Shown here piece by piece: positions 30,528 to 39,624 of a DNA stretch of 64,000 nucleotides. Position 1 is the stretch's first letter, and every line of letters begins with the position of its first letter. Origin of the DNA: an uncultured Flavobacteriaceae bacterium (GTDB taxonomy: Bacteria; Bacteroidota; Bacteroidia; Flavobacteriales; Flavobacteriaceae); NCBI GenBank assembly GCA_947502975.1, contig CANNBV010000007.1:1-64000 (forward strand). The letters are read 5' to 3'. Below the pieces are notes generated by a model. That model saw only the letters and a list, made by a program, of their open reading frames with translations. It searched no databases and was not told the DNA's origin. The translations under genes and the position numbers were made by a program.

Positions 30528-30986
30528 ATGATTTTTGATAAAACTGATAAAATTCTACTAGAACAGCTTCAAACGGATAGTAAACAAACTAATAAAGAAC
30601 TTTCAAATAAGTTGGGGCTTTCGGTAACTGCGGTTTACGAACGTATTAAAAAACTTGAGAAAGAAGGTTTTATTGATGGTTATACTGCCCTAATAAATAA
30701 ACAAAAAATTGATAGAAATTTTGTGGCTTTTTGTCATGTAAAACTACTACAACATAGTCAAGAATTTGTGTTTTCTTTTGAAAAAGAAGTTAATAATCTT
30801 GAAGAAATTTTAGAATGTTATCATATTAGTGGTGATTACGACTATCTTTTAAAGGTAATAGTCAAAGACATGGAAGCTTTTAGGGAGTTTATGGTAAAAA
30901 AACTAACAAAAATCAATCATATTGGTAGTACACATAGTATGTTTGTAATCAATGAGGTGAAACAAACAAATATTATTCGCTTTTAA
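30528..30986 (+). CDS. Lrp/AsnC family transcriptional regulator
   Basis: 152 residues. The N-terminal winged helix-turn-helix (about 5-60; LSNKLGLSVTAVYERIKKLE) is followed by a RAM ligand-binding domain (ILECYHISGDYDYLLKVIV). These regulators sense amino acids and often control the adjacent divergent gene, here the trans-sulfuration enzyme. The stop TAA shares one base with the ATG of the next gene, so the CPBP-like gene is probably co-expressed. Confidence 0.92.
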   Translation: MIFDKTDKILLEQLQTDSKQTNKELSNKLGLSVTAVYERIKKLEKEGFIDGYTALINKQKIDRNFVAFCHVKLLQHSQEFVFSFEKEVNNLEEILECYHISGDYDYLLKVIVKDMEAFREFMVKKLTKINHIGSTHSMFVINEVKQTNIIRF

Positions 30987-31612
30987 TGACATCAGTTAGA
31001 TATAAAATCATTGAGTTTTTCATTATTTTTATAATAGTACCTGTAAGTTTTGCTTTAGACTATTCTCCATTTGTTAAACTGGGTATTGGTGCTTTTGGAT
31101 TTGCTTATGTGATTTATGTATTACTCAAAGTAGAAAAAGAAAAGTTTAAAATGGCACCTAACTTAAATTGGGGTAGATTTTGGAAATCTTCCGCAATTAA
31201 ACTTTTAATCATAGCCGTTTTAACCTTTCTTTTTGTCTGGAAGAGCAATGATAAAGCCTTGTTTTATGTAGTTTTAAATAAACCTAAGTTGTGGGTATTC
31301 ATATTATTTGTGTATACTTTTTTATCTGTGTATCCTCAAGAATTGATATATCGTACTTTCTATTTTAAACGCTATAACACTATTATAAAAGATAAGCGAT
31401 TATTATTGTTTTTAAATACCATTGTATTTGCATTAGCGCACCTATTTTTTAAAAATACGTTGGTTTTAATTTTAACCTTTTTAGGCGGTATTTTATTCGC
31501 TGTAACCTATCAAAAAACAAAATCGACACTGTTAGTATCAATAGAGCACGCTTTGTACGGTTGTTGGTTATTCACCGTTGGTATGGGGGAGATGCTCGGA
31601 TTTCCCACCTAA
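30986..31612 (+). CDS. CPBP-family intramembrane protein with altered motif 1
   Basis: 208 residues with six or so hydrophobic segments. The CPBP (CAAX protease and bacteriocin-processing) motifs are recognisable: motif 1 is P-Q118-E119-L-I-Y-R123, where the first Glu of the usual EExxxR is Gln; motif 2 is FALAHLFFKN and motif 3 EHALYG. The missing Glu may impair proteolysis or change its chemistry. Starts within the stop of the Lrp gene. Confidence 0.82.
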   Translation: MTSVRYKIIEFFIIFIIVPVSFALDYSPFVKLGIGAFGFAYVIYVLLKVEKEKFKMAPNLNWGRFWKSSAIKLLIIAVLTFLFVWKSNDKALFYVVLNKPKLWVFILFVYTFLSVYPQELIYRTFYFKRYNTIIKDKRLLLFLNTIVFALAHLFFKNTLVLILTFLGGILFAVTYQKTKSTLLVSIEHALYGCWLFTVGMGEMLGFPT

Positions 31613-31690
31613 ATATTTCAATAAAATCGTACATAATAAAATCTTTTTGTCTATTTTAGGCAAGCTATTATTAACCAATAATTATTAAAT

Positions 31691-32197
31691 ATGAAAAAAT
31701 TAGGACCTATTATTTTAGGATTTATTATCGGAGCATTACTAACATATTTCTTTTGTCCAAGACCAGATGGTGATGGTATGCATGGTATGGATGTCAAACC
31801 ACCTAAAGATACTATTTCAGTAGCAAAAGCAACTAAACTATTTAAAAACTGGCAAAAAAATAATGCCACCGAAATAGATTCTACAATAGAAGTGATAGGC
31901 TCTAGAAAAAAAATTACCAACGTAGCATGGTCGTTAGATGTAGTTAAAGACTATTTGGCTTATACAGAAAGTAGTATCGATTCGTTGGGTTATAAAATGA
32001 CTGGTATTCAGGTGTTTATGGGAAATTATGGTAATAATCCTGATCCAAAGTTAAAAAATAGAAACACACTATTTATTGTACCAACTGTTGATGGAAAGTT
32101 ATCTAAAGCTAGTATGTTGAATTTAGTTCTTCAGGATGATCCAAAAAATAAGCCACCCTTGAATGCTGGTACTGGCGGACAAGGTAACTACCCTTGA
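31691..32197 (+). CDS. Hypothetical protein with N-terminal membrane anchor
   Basis: 168 residues. An N-terminal hydrophobic segment (LGPIILGFIIGALLTYFF) is followed by a probably periplasmic domain with no family I recognise; it contains GYKMTGIQVFMGNY and LKNRNTLFIVPT. Nine bases separate it from the next membrane-protein gene, which overlaps the histidine kinase gene, so the three probably form one operon. A role in signalling is an inference from context. Confidence 0.8.
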   Translation: MKKLGPIILGFIIGALLTYFFCPRPDGDGMHGMDVKPPKDTISVAKATKLFKNWQKNNATEIDSTIEVIGSRKKITNVAWSLDVVKDYLAYTESSIDSLGYKMTGIQVFMGNYGNNPDPKLKNRNTLFIVPTVDGKLSKASMLNLVLQDDPKNKPPLNAGTGGQGNYP

Positions 32198-32206
32198 TAA
32201 ATTTTA

Positions 32207-32914
32207 ATGAATGAGTTTCTATTAGAATATTACAACACTATCACTTTTAGTGTAGAGATTTTAGCAGCTGTTACTGGTTTATTTCTTTATAAAAAGTATA
32301 AACTAACAGCTGCTAAGTATTTTATATGGTTTTTAGTATATCTTTCTATATGTGATTTTCTAGGAAGTTATGTAGCTTATATTAGAGATGATGGATTTCT
32401 GAACTTTTTAAAGGATACGGTATTTAGAAGGAACTTTTGGTGGACTACATTGTATTGGAAAGTAGGAGCTATTGTTTTCTTTTCTTTTTTTTATGCCAAA
32501 ATTTTAACTACTAATTTATCTAAAAAAATTATTAAAATATTTTGTTCAGCTTTTGTTTTATTTTCTATTTCTTATATAATATTAAATTGGGATGATTACT
32601 TTATTCGTTTTTTCCCTATTATTGATATTGTAGGCACGTTGATAATTTTCTTATGTACAACTTTTTATTTTTTTGAAACATTAACTAGTAATAAAGTCCT
32701 AACCTTTTATAAATCAATTAATTTTTATATCAGCGCAGCTATTTTCATTTGGTGGTTGATTATTACACCTCTAGTTTTTTACGATATTTATCATTCAGAT
32801 ATGGATTGGAACTTTATTTTCCTAAAATGGCAAATTTATTTGTCAGCCAACATAATAATGTATTTAACTTTTACCTTTGCTTTACTATGGTGCAAACCGG
32901 AGAACGAATTGTAA
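32207..32914 (+). CDS. Hypothetical polytopic membrane protein, possible sensor partner of the histidine kinase
   Basis: 235 residues with about seven hydrophobic segments evenly spread along the length and short loops, for example TFSVEILAAVTGLFLYKKYK, YFIWFLVYLSICDFLGSYVA and NIIMYLTFTFALLWC. No enzyme motif. Its last 28 bases overlap the start of the histidine kinase gene, which implies coupled translation; a membrane sensing module supplied in trans to the kinase is a plausible reading. Confidence 0.8.
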   Translation: MNEFLLEYYNTITFSVEILAAVTGLFLYKKYKLTAAKYFIWFLVYLSICDFLGSYVAYIRDDGFLNFLKDTVFRRNFWWTTLYWKVGAIVFFSFFYAKILTTNLSKKIIKIFCSAFVLFSISYIILNWDDYFIRFFPIIDIVGTLIIFLCTTFYFFETLTSNKVLTFYKSINFYISAAIFIWWLIITPLVFYDIYHSDMDWNFIFLKWQIYLSANIIMYLTFTFALLWCKPENEL

Positions 32915-33699
32915 GTAGCGCTTCAGAACGTTACATGTTAGTGTATATGATCGCTGTCTTGGTGATCATTACTTCGCTTGTTATTGTGTTTTTTATTGTA
33001 TTTCAAAAGCGAAAAAATAAGTTGCTTTTGGATAAAATAAAGCAGCAGCGAGAGTTTGAAGAAGAGATGGTGAAAGCACAAACCGAAACTCAAGAACAAA
33101 CTTTAAAAAACATTGGTTGGGAATTACATGATAATGTTGGGCAGTTGCTCTCTTTTGCTAGTATGCAATTAAGTATCCTTAAAATGCAGGTATCTAATGA
33201 TGTAAAAGATAAATTTAAAGACACTACTGAAGCGCTCAGCAATGGACTAAAAGAAGTAAGAGCTTTATCTAAAACCCTTAATAACGATGTGATTTTAAAT
33301 ATTGGTTTTGAAAAATCAATTACTAATGAATTGGATCGTTTAAAACGCATGAAATTCACGTCTGCAGAACTTAAAATTACAGGTGATACATTAGACTTTA
33401 ACGACAAAAGCCATGAAATCATTATTTTTAGAATCCTTCAAGAGTTCATGTCAAATTCTGTAAAATATTCTGAAGCAAAAACTCTAGATATCTCCTTAAA
33501 CTACACCCCTGAAGTTGTAATAATTACAGCGAAAGATGACGGTAAAGGGTTTGATATGGCAGTGGTAGAAAAAGGCTCTGGTTTGATTAATATGAAAAGT
33601 AGAGCAGAACTTATAGGTGCGACATTAGAACTAAAATCTAAACCTAATGAAGGTGTAGAGTTAGTGTTGCATTATCTTCTAAATAAGCCACTATCCTAA
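32887..33699 (+). CDS. Sensor histidine kinase (HisKA_3 type)
   Basis: 270 residues from ATG 32887; the frame is open further upstream but only as a shadow of the preceding gene. One membrane segment (about 16-38, MLVYMIAVLVIITSLVIVFF), a short coiled linker, then the HisKA_3 dimerisation helix with phospho-acceptor H81 in GWELHDNVGQLLS and an HATPase domain (N box EFMSNSVKYSE, G boxes DDGKGFD and GSGLINMKSRAELIG). Kinases of this type normally partner NarL/LuxR response regulators, none of which is nearby. There is no periplasmic input domain, so input may come from the two upstream membrane proteins. Confidence 0.9.
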   Translation: MVQTGERIVSSASERYMLVYMIAVLVIITSLVIVFFIVFQKRKNKLLLDKIKQQREFEEEMVKAQTETQEQTLKNIGWELHDNVGQLLSFASMQLSILKMQVSNDVKDKFKDTTEALSNGLKEVRALSKTLNNDVILNIGFEKSITNELDRLKRMKFTSAELKITGDTLDFNDKSHEIIIFRILQEFMSNSVKYSEAKTLDISLNYTPEVVIITAKDDGKGFDMAVVEKGSGLINMKSRAELIGATLELKSKPNEGVELVLHYLLNKPLS

Positions 33700-35070
33700 A
33701 AACTTAAAGACTTTTCGCAATAGATTCATCTTGCCTTTGTACGGCGCATACCTAAATGAAGGATCTAACCATGTACCACGTTTCATCACCGCTTTTTGAT
33801 GTGAAAATGTATCAAATCCATGTTTACCATGGTATTTACCCATGCCGCTAGCTCCAATGCCACCAAATGGTAGTTTTGGGTTTCCAAAATGCACCATCAA
33901 ATCATTAACCACGCCACCTCCAAAATTATAGGCTTTAATAATCCTCTCTACAAAACTTTTGTCTTTTGAAAAGATGTAAAAGGATAATGGTCTATCCATA
34001 CTCAGAATAATATGTTTAATATCTTCTTCAGTATCATAGGTTAGAATAGGTAGGATAGGACCAAAAATTTCGGTTTTCATAATGTCGCTATCCAGACTAG
34101 GATTATCAATTAAAGTAGGTGCTAAATAGTTTTCACTTTCATCAGTTTCTCCTCCAAATAATACGGTTTCCTTGGCAATTAAATGCTTAAGTCTTTCTAA
34201 ATTTTTAGAATTTATAATTCTAGGAAAATCTTTCGATAGTTTTGGATTTTCTCCATACCGTCTAGATATTTCTGCTTTTAAAGCTGAAATCAATGCTTCC
34301 TTTACTGAGGACTTTACTATTGCATAATCTGCCGAAATACATGTTTGTCCGCCGTTAAATAGCTTTGCCCAAACCAAACGACGCGCTACAAGTTTTAAAT
34401 TATTTGTATCATCAATAATACAAGGAGATTTCCCACCCAATTCTAAAGTTACAGGTGTAAGATGGTTGGCTGCAGCTTTTGCAACGATTTTACCAACACG
34501 CGTACTGCCAGTAAAAAAGATATAATCCCATTTTTGAGCTAGTAATTCTGTTGAGGTATCAACACCACCTTCTACGATAACAGCGATATCACTTGGGAAA
34601 ATAGTTTGTATAATCTGAGTAATTACTTTTGAAGTGTTTTCTGTGAGTTCGCTAGGCTTTAATACAACAGTGTTTCCTGCAGCAATGGCCATAATTAATG
34701 GTTCTAAAGCTAATAGAAACGGATAATTCCATGGGGCAATAACTAAAACAGTGCCGTAAGGTTCTTTGTAAATATAATCTTTAGATGGAAACGTTAATAA
34801 CGAAGCTCTTACGCGTGTAGGTTTAGACCATCTTCTGAGTTTTTTTATAACTAAATTAAGTTCTGAGATAACTAAGCCAAATTCACTGATATAAGATTCG
34901 AACTCTGATTTTTTAAAGTCTTTGTGTAAGGCATCTAAAATATCTTGTTCTTTACTTAAAATTTCAGTTCTTAGTTTTTTTAATAGAGACAATCTAAAGC
35001 TGATATCTTTAGTTTTTTGACTTTTAAAGCATGCGCTTTGAGATTCTAGTATTTCAGGAATTGAATTCAA
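33691..35070 (-). CDS. NAD(P)-dependent aldehyde dehydrogenase (class 3-like)
   Basis: 459 residues. Conserved blocks include IAPWNYPFLLALEPLIMAIA, the nucleotide-binding FFTGSTRVGKIV, the general-base Glu in TLELGGKSPCII and the catalytic Cys in NGGQTCISADY. It oxidises aliphatic or aromatic aldehydes; the short form and a hydrophobic C-terminus resemble class 3 fatty aldehyde dehydrogenases. The first codon is TTG 35070 (MNSIPEILESQ); no ATG exists between the upstream in-frame stop and the conserved region. Its stop lies inside the 3' end of the convergent kinase gene (9-base overlap). Confidence 0.93.
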   Translation of the reverse strand: MNSIPEILESQSACFKSQKTKDISFRLSLLKKLRTEILSKEQDILDALHKDFKKSEFESYISEFGLVISELNLVIKKLRRWSKPTRVRASLLTFPSKDYIYKEPYGTVLVIAPWNYPFLLALEPLIMAIAAGNTVVLKPSELTENTSKVITQIIQTIFPSDIAVIVEGGVDTSTELLAQKWDYIFFTGSTRVGKIVAKAAANHLTPVTLELGGKSPCIIDDTNNLKLVARRLVWAKLFNGGQTCISADYAIVKSSVKEALISALKAEISRRYGENPKLSKDFPRIINSKNLERLKHLIAKETVLFGGETDESENYLAPTLIDNPSLDSDIMKTEIFGPILPILTYDTEEDIKHIILSMDRPLSFYIFSKDKSFVERIIKAYNFGGGVVNDLMVHFGNPKLPFGGIGASGMGKYHGKHGFDTFSHQKAVMKRGTWLDPSFRYAPYKGKMNLLRKVFKFLG

Positions 35071-35094
35071 GTATTTTATTTTAAAGATAAAACA

Positions 35095-35787
35095 TTAAAC
35101 ACATGCATTCCAAATTGGATCATTTGGAGGTGGTGCGCTTATAGAAATTTGTTCTTTTTTTACAGGGTGAATGAAGGCAATATGTCTTGCATGTAAATGT
35201 ATGCTAGCATCTTTATTACTTCTGTCAAAACCATATTTTAAATCGCCTTTTATGGGGCAGCCAATAGTTGATAATTGCGTACGTATTTGATGATGTCTAC
35301 CTGTTTCAAGATGTACTTCTAACAGCAGATAATTATCAAGCTTTTTAATAGTCTTGTAGTGTAAAATAGCTTTTTTGCTATCCTTTATCTCTTTTTGATG
35401 TGCGTAAGATTTATTGTTTTTTGGATTTTTTTTAAGCCAGTGTGTTAGTGTATCTTGCGATTTTTTAGGTGATTGTTTAACAACAGCCCAATATGTTTTT
35501 TTAATGTCTTTAGAAAGGAATAATTTATTGAGTCTAGGTAATGCTTTGCTGGTTTTTGCAAAAATGACGATTCCAGAAGTAGGTCTGTCTAAACGGTGAA
35601 CCGTCCCTAGATAAACATTACCAGGTTTGTTATATTTGTCTTTGATATATTCTTTAACCACATCGCTAAGCGGTTTGTCTCCGGTTTTATCACCTTGTAC
35701 AATGTCACCTGCGCGTTTGTTTATGATGATGATATGGTTGTCTTCATAAAGAACCTGGAGGTTAGACGAGTTAGACCTTTTAGACAT
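35095..35787 (-). CDS. RluA-family RNA pseudouridine synthase
   Basis: 230 residues. The catalytic Asp is in the family motif HRLDRPTSGIVIFAKTSKAL (about 64-83) and the C-terminal GRHHQIRTQLSTIGCPIKGD block is typical of the RluA group. No S4 domain. It isomerises uridines in rRNA or tRNA; the exact site cannot be told. The start overlaps the stop of the small membrane-protein gene by eight bases. Confidence 0.92.
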   Translation of the reverse strand: MSKRSNSSNLQVLYEDNHIIIINKRAGDIVQGDKTGDKPLSDVVKEYIKDKYNKPGNVYLGTVHRLDRPTSGIVIFAKTSKALPRLNKLFLSKDIKKTYWAVVKQSPKKSQDTLTHWLKKNPKNNKSYAHQKEIKDSKKAILHYKTIKKLDNYLLLEVHLETGRHHQIRTQLSTIGCPIKGDLKYGFDRSNKDASIHLHARHIAFIHPVKKEQISISAPPPNDPIWNACV

Positions 35788-36058
35788 TAAATAAAGAAAT
35801 TATAATTCCTAGTAATAGAAAGAATATGTTTCCAAATAAACCTATCTTTTTTTTATAATCTGAGTTTTCCTTTTTGACATAGGACATAATTCCTAAAATT
35901 ACTCCAGCTATCAAGAAGAACGTAGCCATCATTCCAATAATTGTTATTTGAAGTTCATAGCTAACAAAAATTGTTGACTTAACGACTAGAATACCAACTA
36001 ATATATTCAGAAAAATTACTGTTATAAAGAAATTGAAAGACCACTGTTTATAAGTCAT
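35780..36058 (-). CDS. Small membrane protein of unknown function
   Basis: 92 residues with three predicted membrane helices (FNFFITVIFLNILVGILVV, ITIIGMMATFFLIAGVILGI, LFGNIFFLLLGIIISLF). No family recognised. Lies 18 bases after panB and overlaps the pseudouridine synthase gene, so panB, this gene and the synthase are probably one transcript. Confidence 0.75.
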   Translation of the reverse strand: MTYKQWSFNFFITVIFLNILVGILVVKSTIFVSYELQITIIGMMATFFLIAGVILGIMSYVKKENSDYKKKIGLFGNIFFLLLGIIISLFNV

Positions 36059-36076
36059 AACTATAACAAGAAAATA

Positions 36077-36895
36077 TTAATACTGTTCACTTTCATTAGG
36101 AAAGTCTTGTGTTTTTACGTCATCTACATATTGAGAAATTGCGGTGGACATTTCTTCATATAGATTTAAGTAACGTCTTAAAAACCTTGGATTAAACTCA
36201 TGTGTCATTCCAATCATATCATGAAGCACTAATACTTGGCCATCAACGCCAGATCCAGCTCCAATACCAATAATTGGAATACTAACGCTTTCAGCTACTT
36301 GTTGCGCTAATTTTGCTGGGATTTTTTCTAAAACTATAGCAAAACAACCTAATTTTTCTAGCATTTTAGCGTCTTCTAAAAGTTGCTCTGCCTCTTGTTC
36401 TTCTTTAGCTCGAACGGTATAAGTCCCAAATTTATAAATAGATTGAGGCGTTAATCCCAAATGTCCCATTACAGGAATTCCAGCATTTAAAATACGCTTA
36501 ATAGATTCCTTAATTTCTTTACCGCCTTCTAATTTAACAGAATGAGCACCACTTTCTTTCATAATTCTAATGGCTGAGCGTAAGGCTTCTTTAGGGTCAC
36601 TTTGGTAGCTTCCAAAAGGTAAATCTACTACTATTAGAGCACGATATATGGCCCGTACTACAGACGATGCGTGATATATCATTTGGTCTAAGGTAATTGG
36701 TAGTGTGGTTTCGTGTCCTGCCATAACATTACTGGCAGAATCGCCAACCAAAATAACATCAACACCAGCGCTATCTACAATCTTTGCCATGGTATAATCG
36801 TAAGCGGTGAGCATTGATATTTTTTCACCAGTGGCTTTCATATCAACAAGTGACTTTACGGTAACGCGCTTATATTCTTTCTTGGCTGTAGACAT
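36077..36895 (-). CDS. panB: 3-methyl-2-oxobutanoate hydroxymethyltransferase
   Basis: 272 residues, normal length for PanB. Conserved blocks: [40 protein letters not shown] (metal-binding Asp), [18 protein letters not shown] and [19 protein letters not shown], with the catalytic Glu in VLEKIPA. It adds a hydroxymethyl group from methylene-tetrahydrofolate to ketoisovalerate, giving ketopantoate, the first committed step of pantothenate and CoA synthesis. Confidence 0.96.
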   Translation of the reverse strand: MSTAKKEYKRVTVKSLVDMKATGEKISMLTAYDYTMAKIVDSAGVDVILVGDSASNVMAGHETTLPITLDQMIYHASSVVRAIYRALIVVDLPFGSYQSDPKEALRSAIRIMKESGAHSVKLEGGKEIKESIKRILNAGIPVMGHLGLTPQSIYKFGTYTVRAKEEQEAEQLLEDAKMLEKLGCFAIVLEKIPAKLAQQVAESVSIPIIGIGAGSGVDGQVLVLHDMIGMTHEFNPRFLRRYLNLYEEMSTAISQYVDDVKTQDFPNESEQY

Positions 36896-37014
36896 GTTTT
36901 TTTAGTTTTGTTTGCTGGTAAAAATACTAAATAAAGCATATACTGTTAAACTTTTCTTTAAAGTGTACTTACCAATCTATATATCAGTTATTTTCGTTTT
37001 TAAATGTTTGTATT

Positions 37015-37488
37015 ATGATACGTATTATTGTTTGCTTATGTCTGTTATTAGGAACTTCTCTATTTGCACAAAATGATGACAAAGCACAAGTAAAAGCTAC
37101 AGTAGATACATTTTTTAAAGGATTTCATAAAGGTGATACAGCTTTAATGAAATCGGTTATGGCAGATAAAATTTTAATGCAAACTGCTTATAGAAATAAA
37201 GAGGGGAAAGATGTTTTGGTTACTGATGATGTTAATAAAGTAGTAAATACTATAGCAGACAGACCTGATACTCAAAAATGGGATGAGCGCTTACTAGAGT
37301 ATAGTATTCAAGTAGATGGTAATATGGCAAATGCTTGGACGCCTTATGAATTTTGGTTTAATGATGAATTTAGTCATTGTGGCGTTAATTCTTTTCAATT
37401 GTTTAAAGATGGTGAAGAATGGAAAATTATTTACCTAATTGATACGCGACGACGTTCTACTTGTAAAAAAGAGATAGGCAGAGATTAG
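37015..37488 (+). CDS. Secreted NTF2-like (putative lumazine-binding) protein
   Basis: 157 residues with a signal peptide ending at about residue 19 (LLGTSLFAQ). The mature part is a cone-shaped NTF2/SnoaL-like fold judged from AQVKATVDTFFKGFHKGD, MANAWTPYEFWF and VNSFQLFKDGEEWKIIYLID. Proteins of this type are common and mostly uncharacterised in Flavobacteriia. A second secreted member lies at 55856-56281 and a cytosolic relative at 53712-54074. Monocistronic. Confidence 0.82.
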   Translation: MIRIIVCLCLLLGTSLFAQNDDKAQVKATVDTFFKGFHKGDTALMKSVMADKILMQTAYRNKEGKDVLVTDDVNKVVNTIADRPDTQKWDERLLEYSIQVDGNMANAWTPYEFWFNDEFSHCGVNSFQLFKDGEEWKIIYLIDTRRRSTCKKEIGRD

Positions 37489-37594
37489 TAAAAAATAACT
37501 TAAATATGAATATGGTGTTTTAAATGTTCTAGACAACAAAATTCCTTACCACTTTTTATGAGTTTCTAAAAGTGAGATTGAAGTCTACGTTATA

Positions 37595-38605
37595 TTATTT
37601 TTTCTGTTTCTCTAATCGTTCTAGTATTAATGCTAATTTTTGATCTTGAAGTCTAATTTTCTCTTTAAGTTTTTCCACTTCAGTACTTGCAACTTCTAGA
37701 GTCTTTATTTTCTTTTCTTGAGCAATAGTATATAATATTAACTCTTCAATTTTTTGTAAAAGTTTTGCATCCATCTCTCCTAAGAAAATTCCATTTTCTT
37801 CTACATCTTTCGCACTAGGTATATCTTTTAAATGGCCTTTTTCTGCTATATGATTTTCAACTTCTTCAAGAGTCGGAAGATCATAGTTACTTTGGAATAC
37901 AAAATCTGACCAATTAGTCTCAACTTTTATTTCTTTAGCTCTAATATCTCCATTTACTGCAAGTTTCCAGGAGCCAGGATCTATGGTGCCTATACCAAGA
38001 TTCCCATCTCTGGTTATACGTACTCTTTCATTTCTAGTATTGGAACCAGTAGAAAAACTTATACCATCGTATGCATTAATACTTAATCCATCAGGTGATG
38101 TGCCCCCGTTTAAGTGGTCATATGCTAGAATTGATAAATTATATATATTATTGCTATTAAACCCTTCTCTAAAATAAATTCCTTTTTCATTTCCATCATT
38201 ATATGCATCAAGCAAGAAACTACCTTTTTTAACGTGTAGTTTTTCTTCTGGAGTTGTAGTGCTAATACCAAACTTCAGTGTAGAATTAAAGTCTGAAAAA
38301 TAAACTATAGGATCTCCATCATAACCAATCATATTTACGTTAAAATTTTTAAAAACATCAAACTGCATACTTCCAAATTTACTTATTTCTGGCCTAAAAC
38401 CAGTTGAGAAATATAAGTCTCCATAAGAAGTGGAATTTCCTTTGACATAAATGGAGGGCGTCCCAAATGTAGATTGAGCCCCTTTAATTATCCAGTCTTT
38501 GCCATCTGTTGATGCTACTGAACTAGCGTTTTGTCCAAAAATTTCAATAGGACTATTCAAACCAATAAAACCTATTAGAACCAGTACTATTTTTAAATTT
38601 TTCAT
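37595..38605 (-). CDS. Secreted tail-fibre-like protein with C-terminal coiled coil
   Basis: 336 residues with a signal peptide (ends near GLNSPIEIFGQ). The middle is Gly/Asn/Ser-rich beta structure with phrases such as KFGISTTTPEEKLHVKKG and RVRITRDGNLGIGTIDPGSW that recur in bacterial and phage shaft or tail-fibre proteins. It ends with a region common in Bacteroidota secreted fibres (PTLEEVENHIAEKGHLKDIP) and a ~60-residue coiled coil from about 275. No T9SS domain. Probably a trimeric extracellular or periplasmic shaft. A TAATTTTG box and two tandem palindromes lie upstream. Confidence 0.8.
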   Translation of the reverse strand: MKNLKIVLVLIGFIGLNSPIEIFGQNASSVASTDGKDWIIKGAQSTFGTPSIYVKGNSTSYGDLYFSTGFRPEISKFGSMQFDVFKNFNVNMIGYDGDPIVYFSDFNSTLKFGISTTTPEEKLHVKKGSFLLDAYNDGNEKGIYFREGFNSNNIYNLSILAYDHLNGGTSPDGLSINAYDGISFSTGSNTRNERVRITRDGNLGIGTIDPGSWKLAVNGDIRAKEIKVETNWSDFVFQSNYDLPTLEEVENHIAEKGHLKDIPSAKDVEENGIFLGEMDAKLLQKIEELILYTIAQEKKIKTLEVASTEVEKLKEKIRLQDQKLALILERLEKQKK

Positions 38606-38638
38606 TTATAGTTATGTTTATTTATACTGCCTGCGTAG

Positions 38639-38646
38639 CAAAATTA
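38639..38646 (-). promoter_or_regulatory. Putative -7 box (TAATTTTG) for the tail-fibre-like gene
   Basis: Minus strand perfect match to TAnnTTTG, 34 bases from the ATG at 38605. No TTG at the usual -33 position; instead palindromes begin about 20 bases upstream, as would suit an activator-dependent promoter. Confidence 0.42.
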
Positions 38647-38665
38647 CATGTAATAAATGATATAT

Positions 38666-38708
38666 AACTAAGGTTAAACCTTACAATAACTAAGGTATAA
38701 CCTTAGTT
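38666..38708. promoter_or_regulatory. Two tandem palindromes upstream of the tail-fibre-like gene
   Basis: taaggttaaacctta is a perfect palindrome with a one-base centre (38669-38683) and ctaaggtataaccttag is perfect with a three-base centre (38690-38706). Both share the half-site aactaaggt (38666-38674 and 38688-38696), a 22-base spacing or two helical turns, which suggests cooperative binding of a dimeric regulator. The rest of 38709-38865 holds nothing clear. Confidence 0.5.
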
Positions 38709-38865
38709 TTGTATTCTTTGGATATGAGTTCTTATAAGTATATATTTTGCTGAAAACTCATTAGATATTAAGGATTATGACAACGGGATTATATAATTTT
38801 AACTGTAGAGAGTATAATAATTATAAATATGTAACTACAGAATTAAGTTAACTACTATAAAGATA

Positions 38866-39624
38866 TCACTGTTTCCGCTTAATAAGTTTAAATGATTTTT
38901 CCTTACCGTTTTGGTTGGTTTTTAGGATGTAAATGCCAACGGATAGATTATGTCCATTTATTGGTAATTGATAGTTTTGATTGTCTTCTGAAATAGTGAT
39001 ACTTCCAGCTGTAATGGTACGTCCCATGATATCATATAACGAGAAGTCTAGCGGTTCGGTCTGTGATAAACTCACAATTCTAAGTGATACTGTATCTACA
39101 AATGGATTTGGATACGCAGATGCGTTATAACCATCTTCTTCTTTTACCACAATAAACGGATCTGTTATAGAAATTTTTAATTCGCTAAAACCAAAGCACT
39201 CACCACCAAAGTTTGAAGTTGGTGTAATAAGCACATACCTTGCCATTGTGGCATTAAAATTCGGGCCTTCCATACCTTGGTAGGTTGATGATCCTGATGC
39301 TTGCTCTATATTAAAAATACCAAGGTTATCCCAAGTAGCACCATCCAATGAATAGTCTATATTGAATTCATTGATGCCATAATCGAGATGCTTAGGCTCG
39401 TTAGCATTCCAAAATTGCGTTTCGTTAAGTACATAATCATAACCCAAATCGTACATTATCCAATGTGTTTCGCCGTAAGAAGAAATTGGATTTGGTGAGG
39501 GCTGGCAAGATACCCAACCATCAAACCAATTGGTGCTATGCCTGTCTGGATAGCATTGCGCTTGTACAATCTGTAAACCTGTAATTACTAATAACGTTAT
39601 GTATATATATAAGTTTTTCATCAT
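38866..39624 (-). CDS. T9SS type A sorting-domain protein with discoidin-like domain
   Basis: 252 residues: signal peptide to about residue 22 (IVQAQ), a discoidin (F5/8 type C)-like beta-sandwich at about 25-155 (THWIMYDLGYDYVLNETQFW, FNIDYSLDGATWDNLGIF, ARYVLITPTSNFGG) and a type A sorting domain (ASAYPNPFVDTVSLRIV, GIYILKTNQNGKEKSFKLIK). ATG 39624 overlaps the TGA of the DUF1501 gene, so it is the third gene of that operon. Probably a secreted carbohydrate- or surface-binding protein. Confidence 0.87.
   Translation of the reverse strand: MMKNLYIYITLLVITGLQIVQAQCYPDRHSTNWFDGWVSCQPSPNPISSYGETHWIMYDLGYDYVLNETQFWNANEPKHLDYGINEFNIDYSLDGATWDNLGIFNIEQASGSSTYQGMEGPNFNATMARYVLITPTSNFGGECFGFSELKISITDPFIVVKEEDGYNASAYPNPFVDTVSLRIVSLSQTEPLDFSLYDIMGRTITAGSITISEDNQNYQLPINGHNLSVGIYILKTNQNGKEKSFKLIKRKQ

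Noticed and set aside
33090-33422. 110-residue minus-strand frame inside the histidine kinase gene
   Set aside because: Opposite the conserved HisKA_3/HATPase coding region; no family and no start signal.
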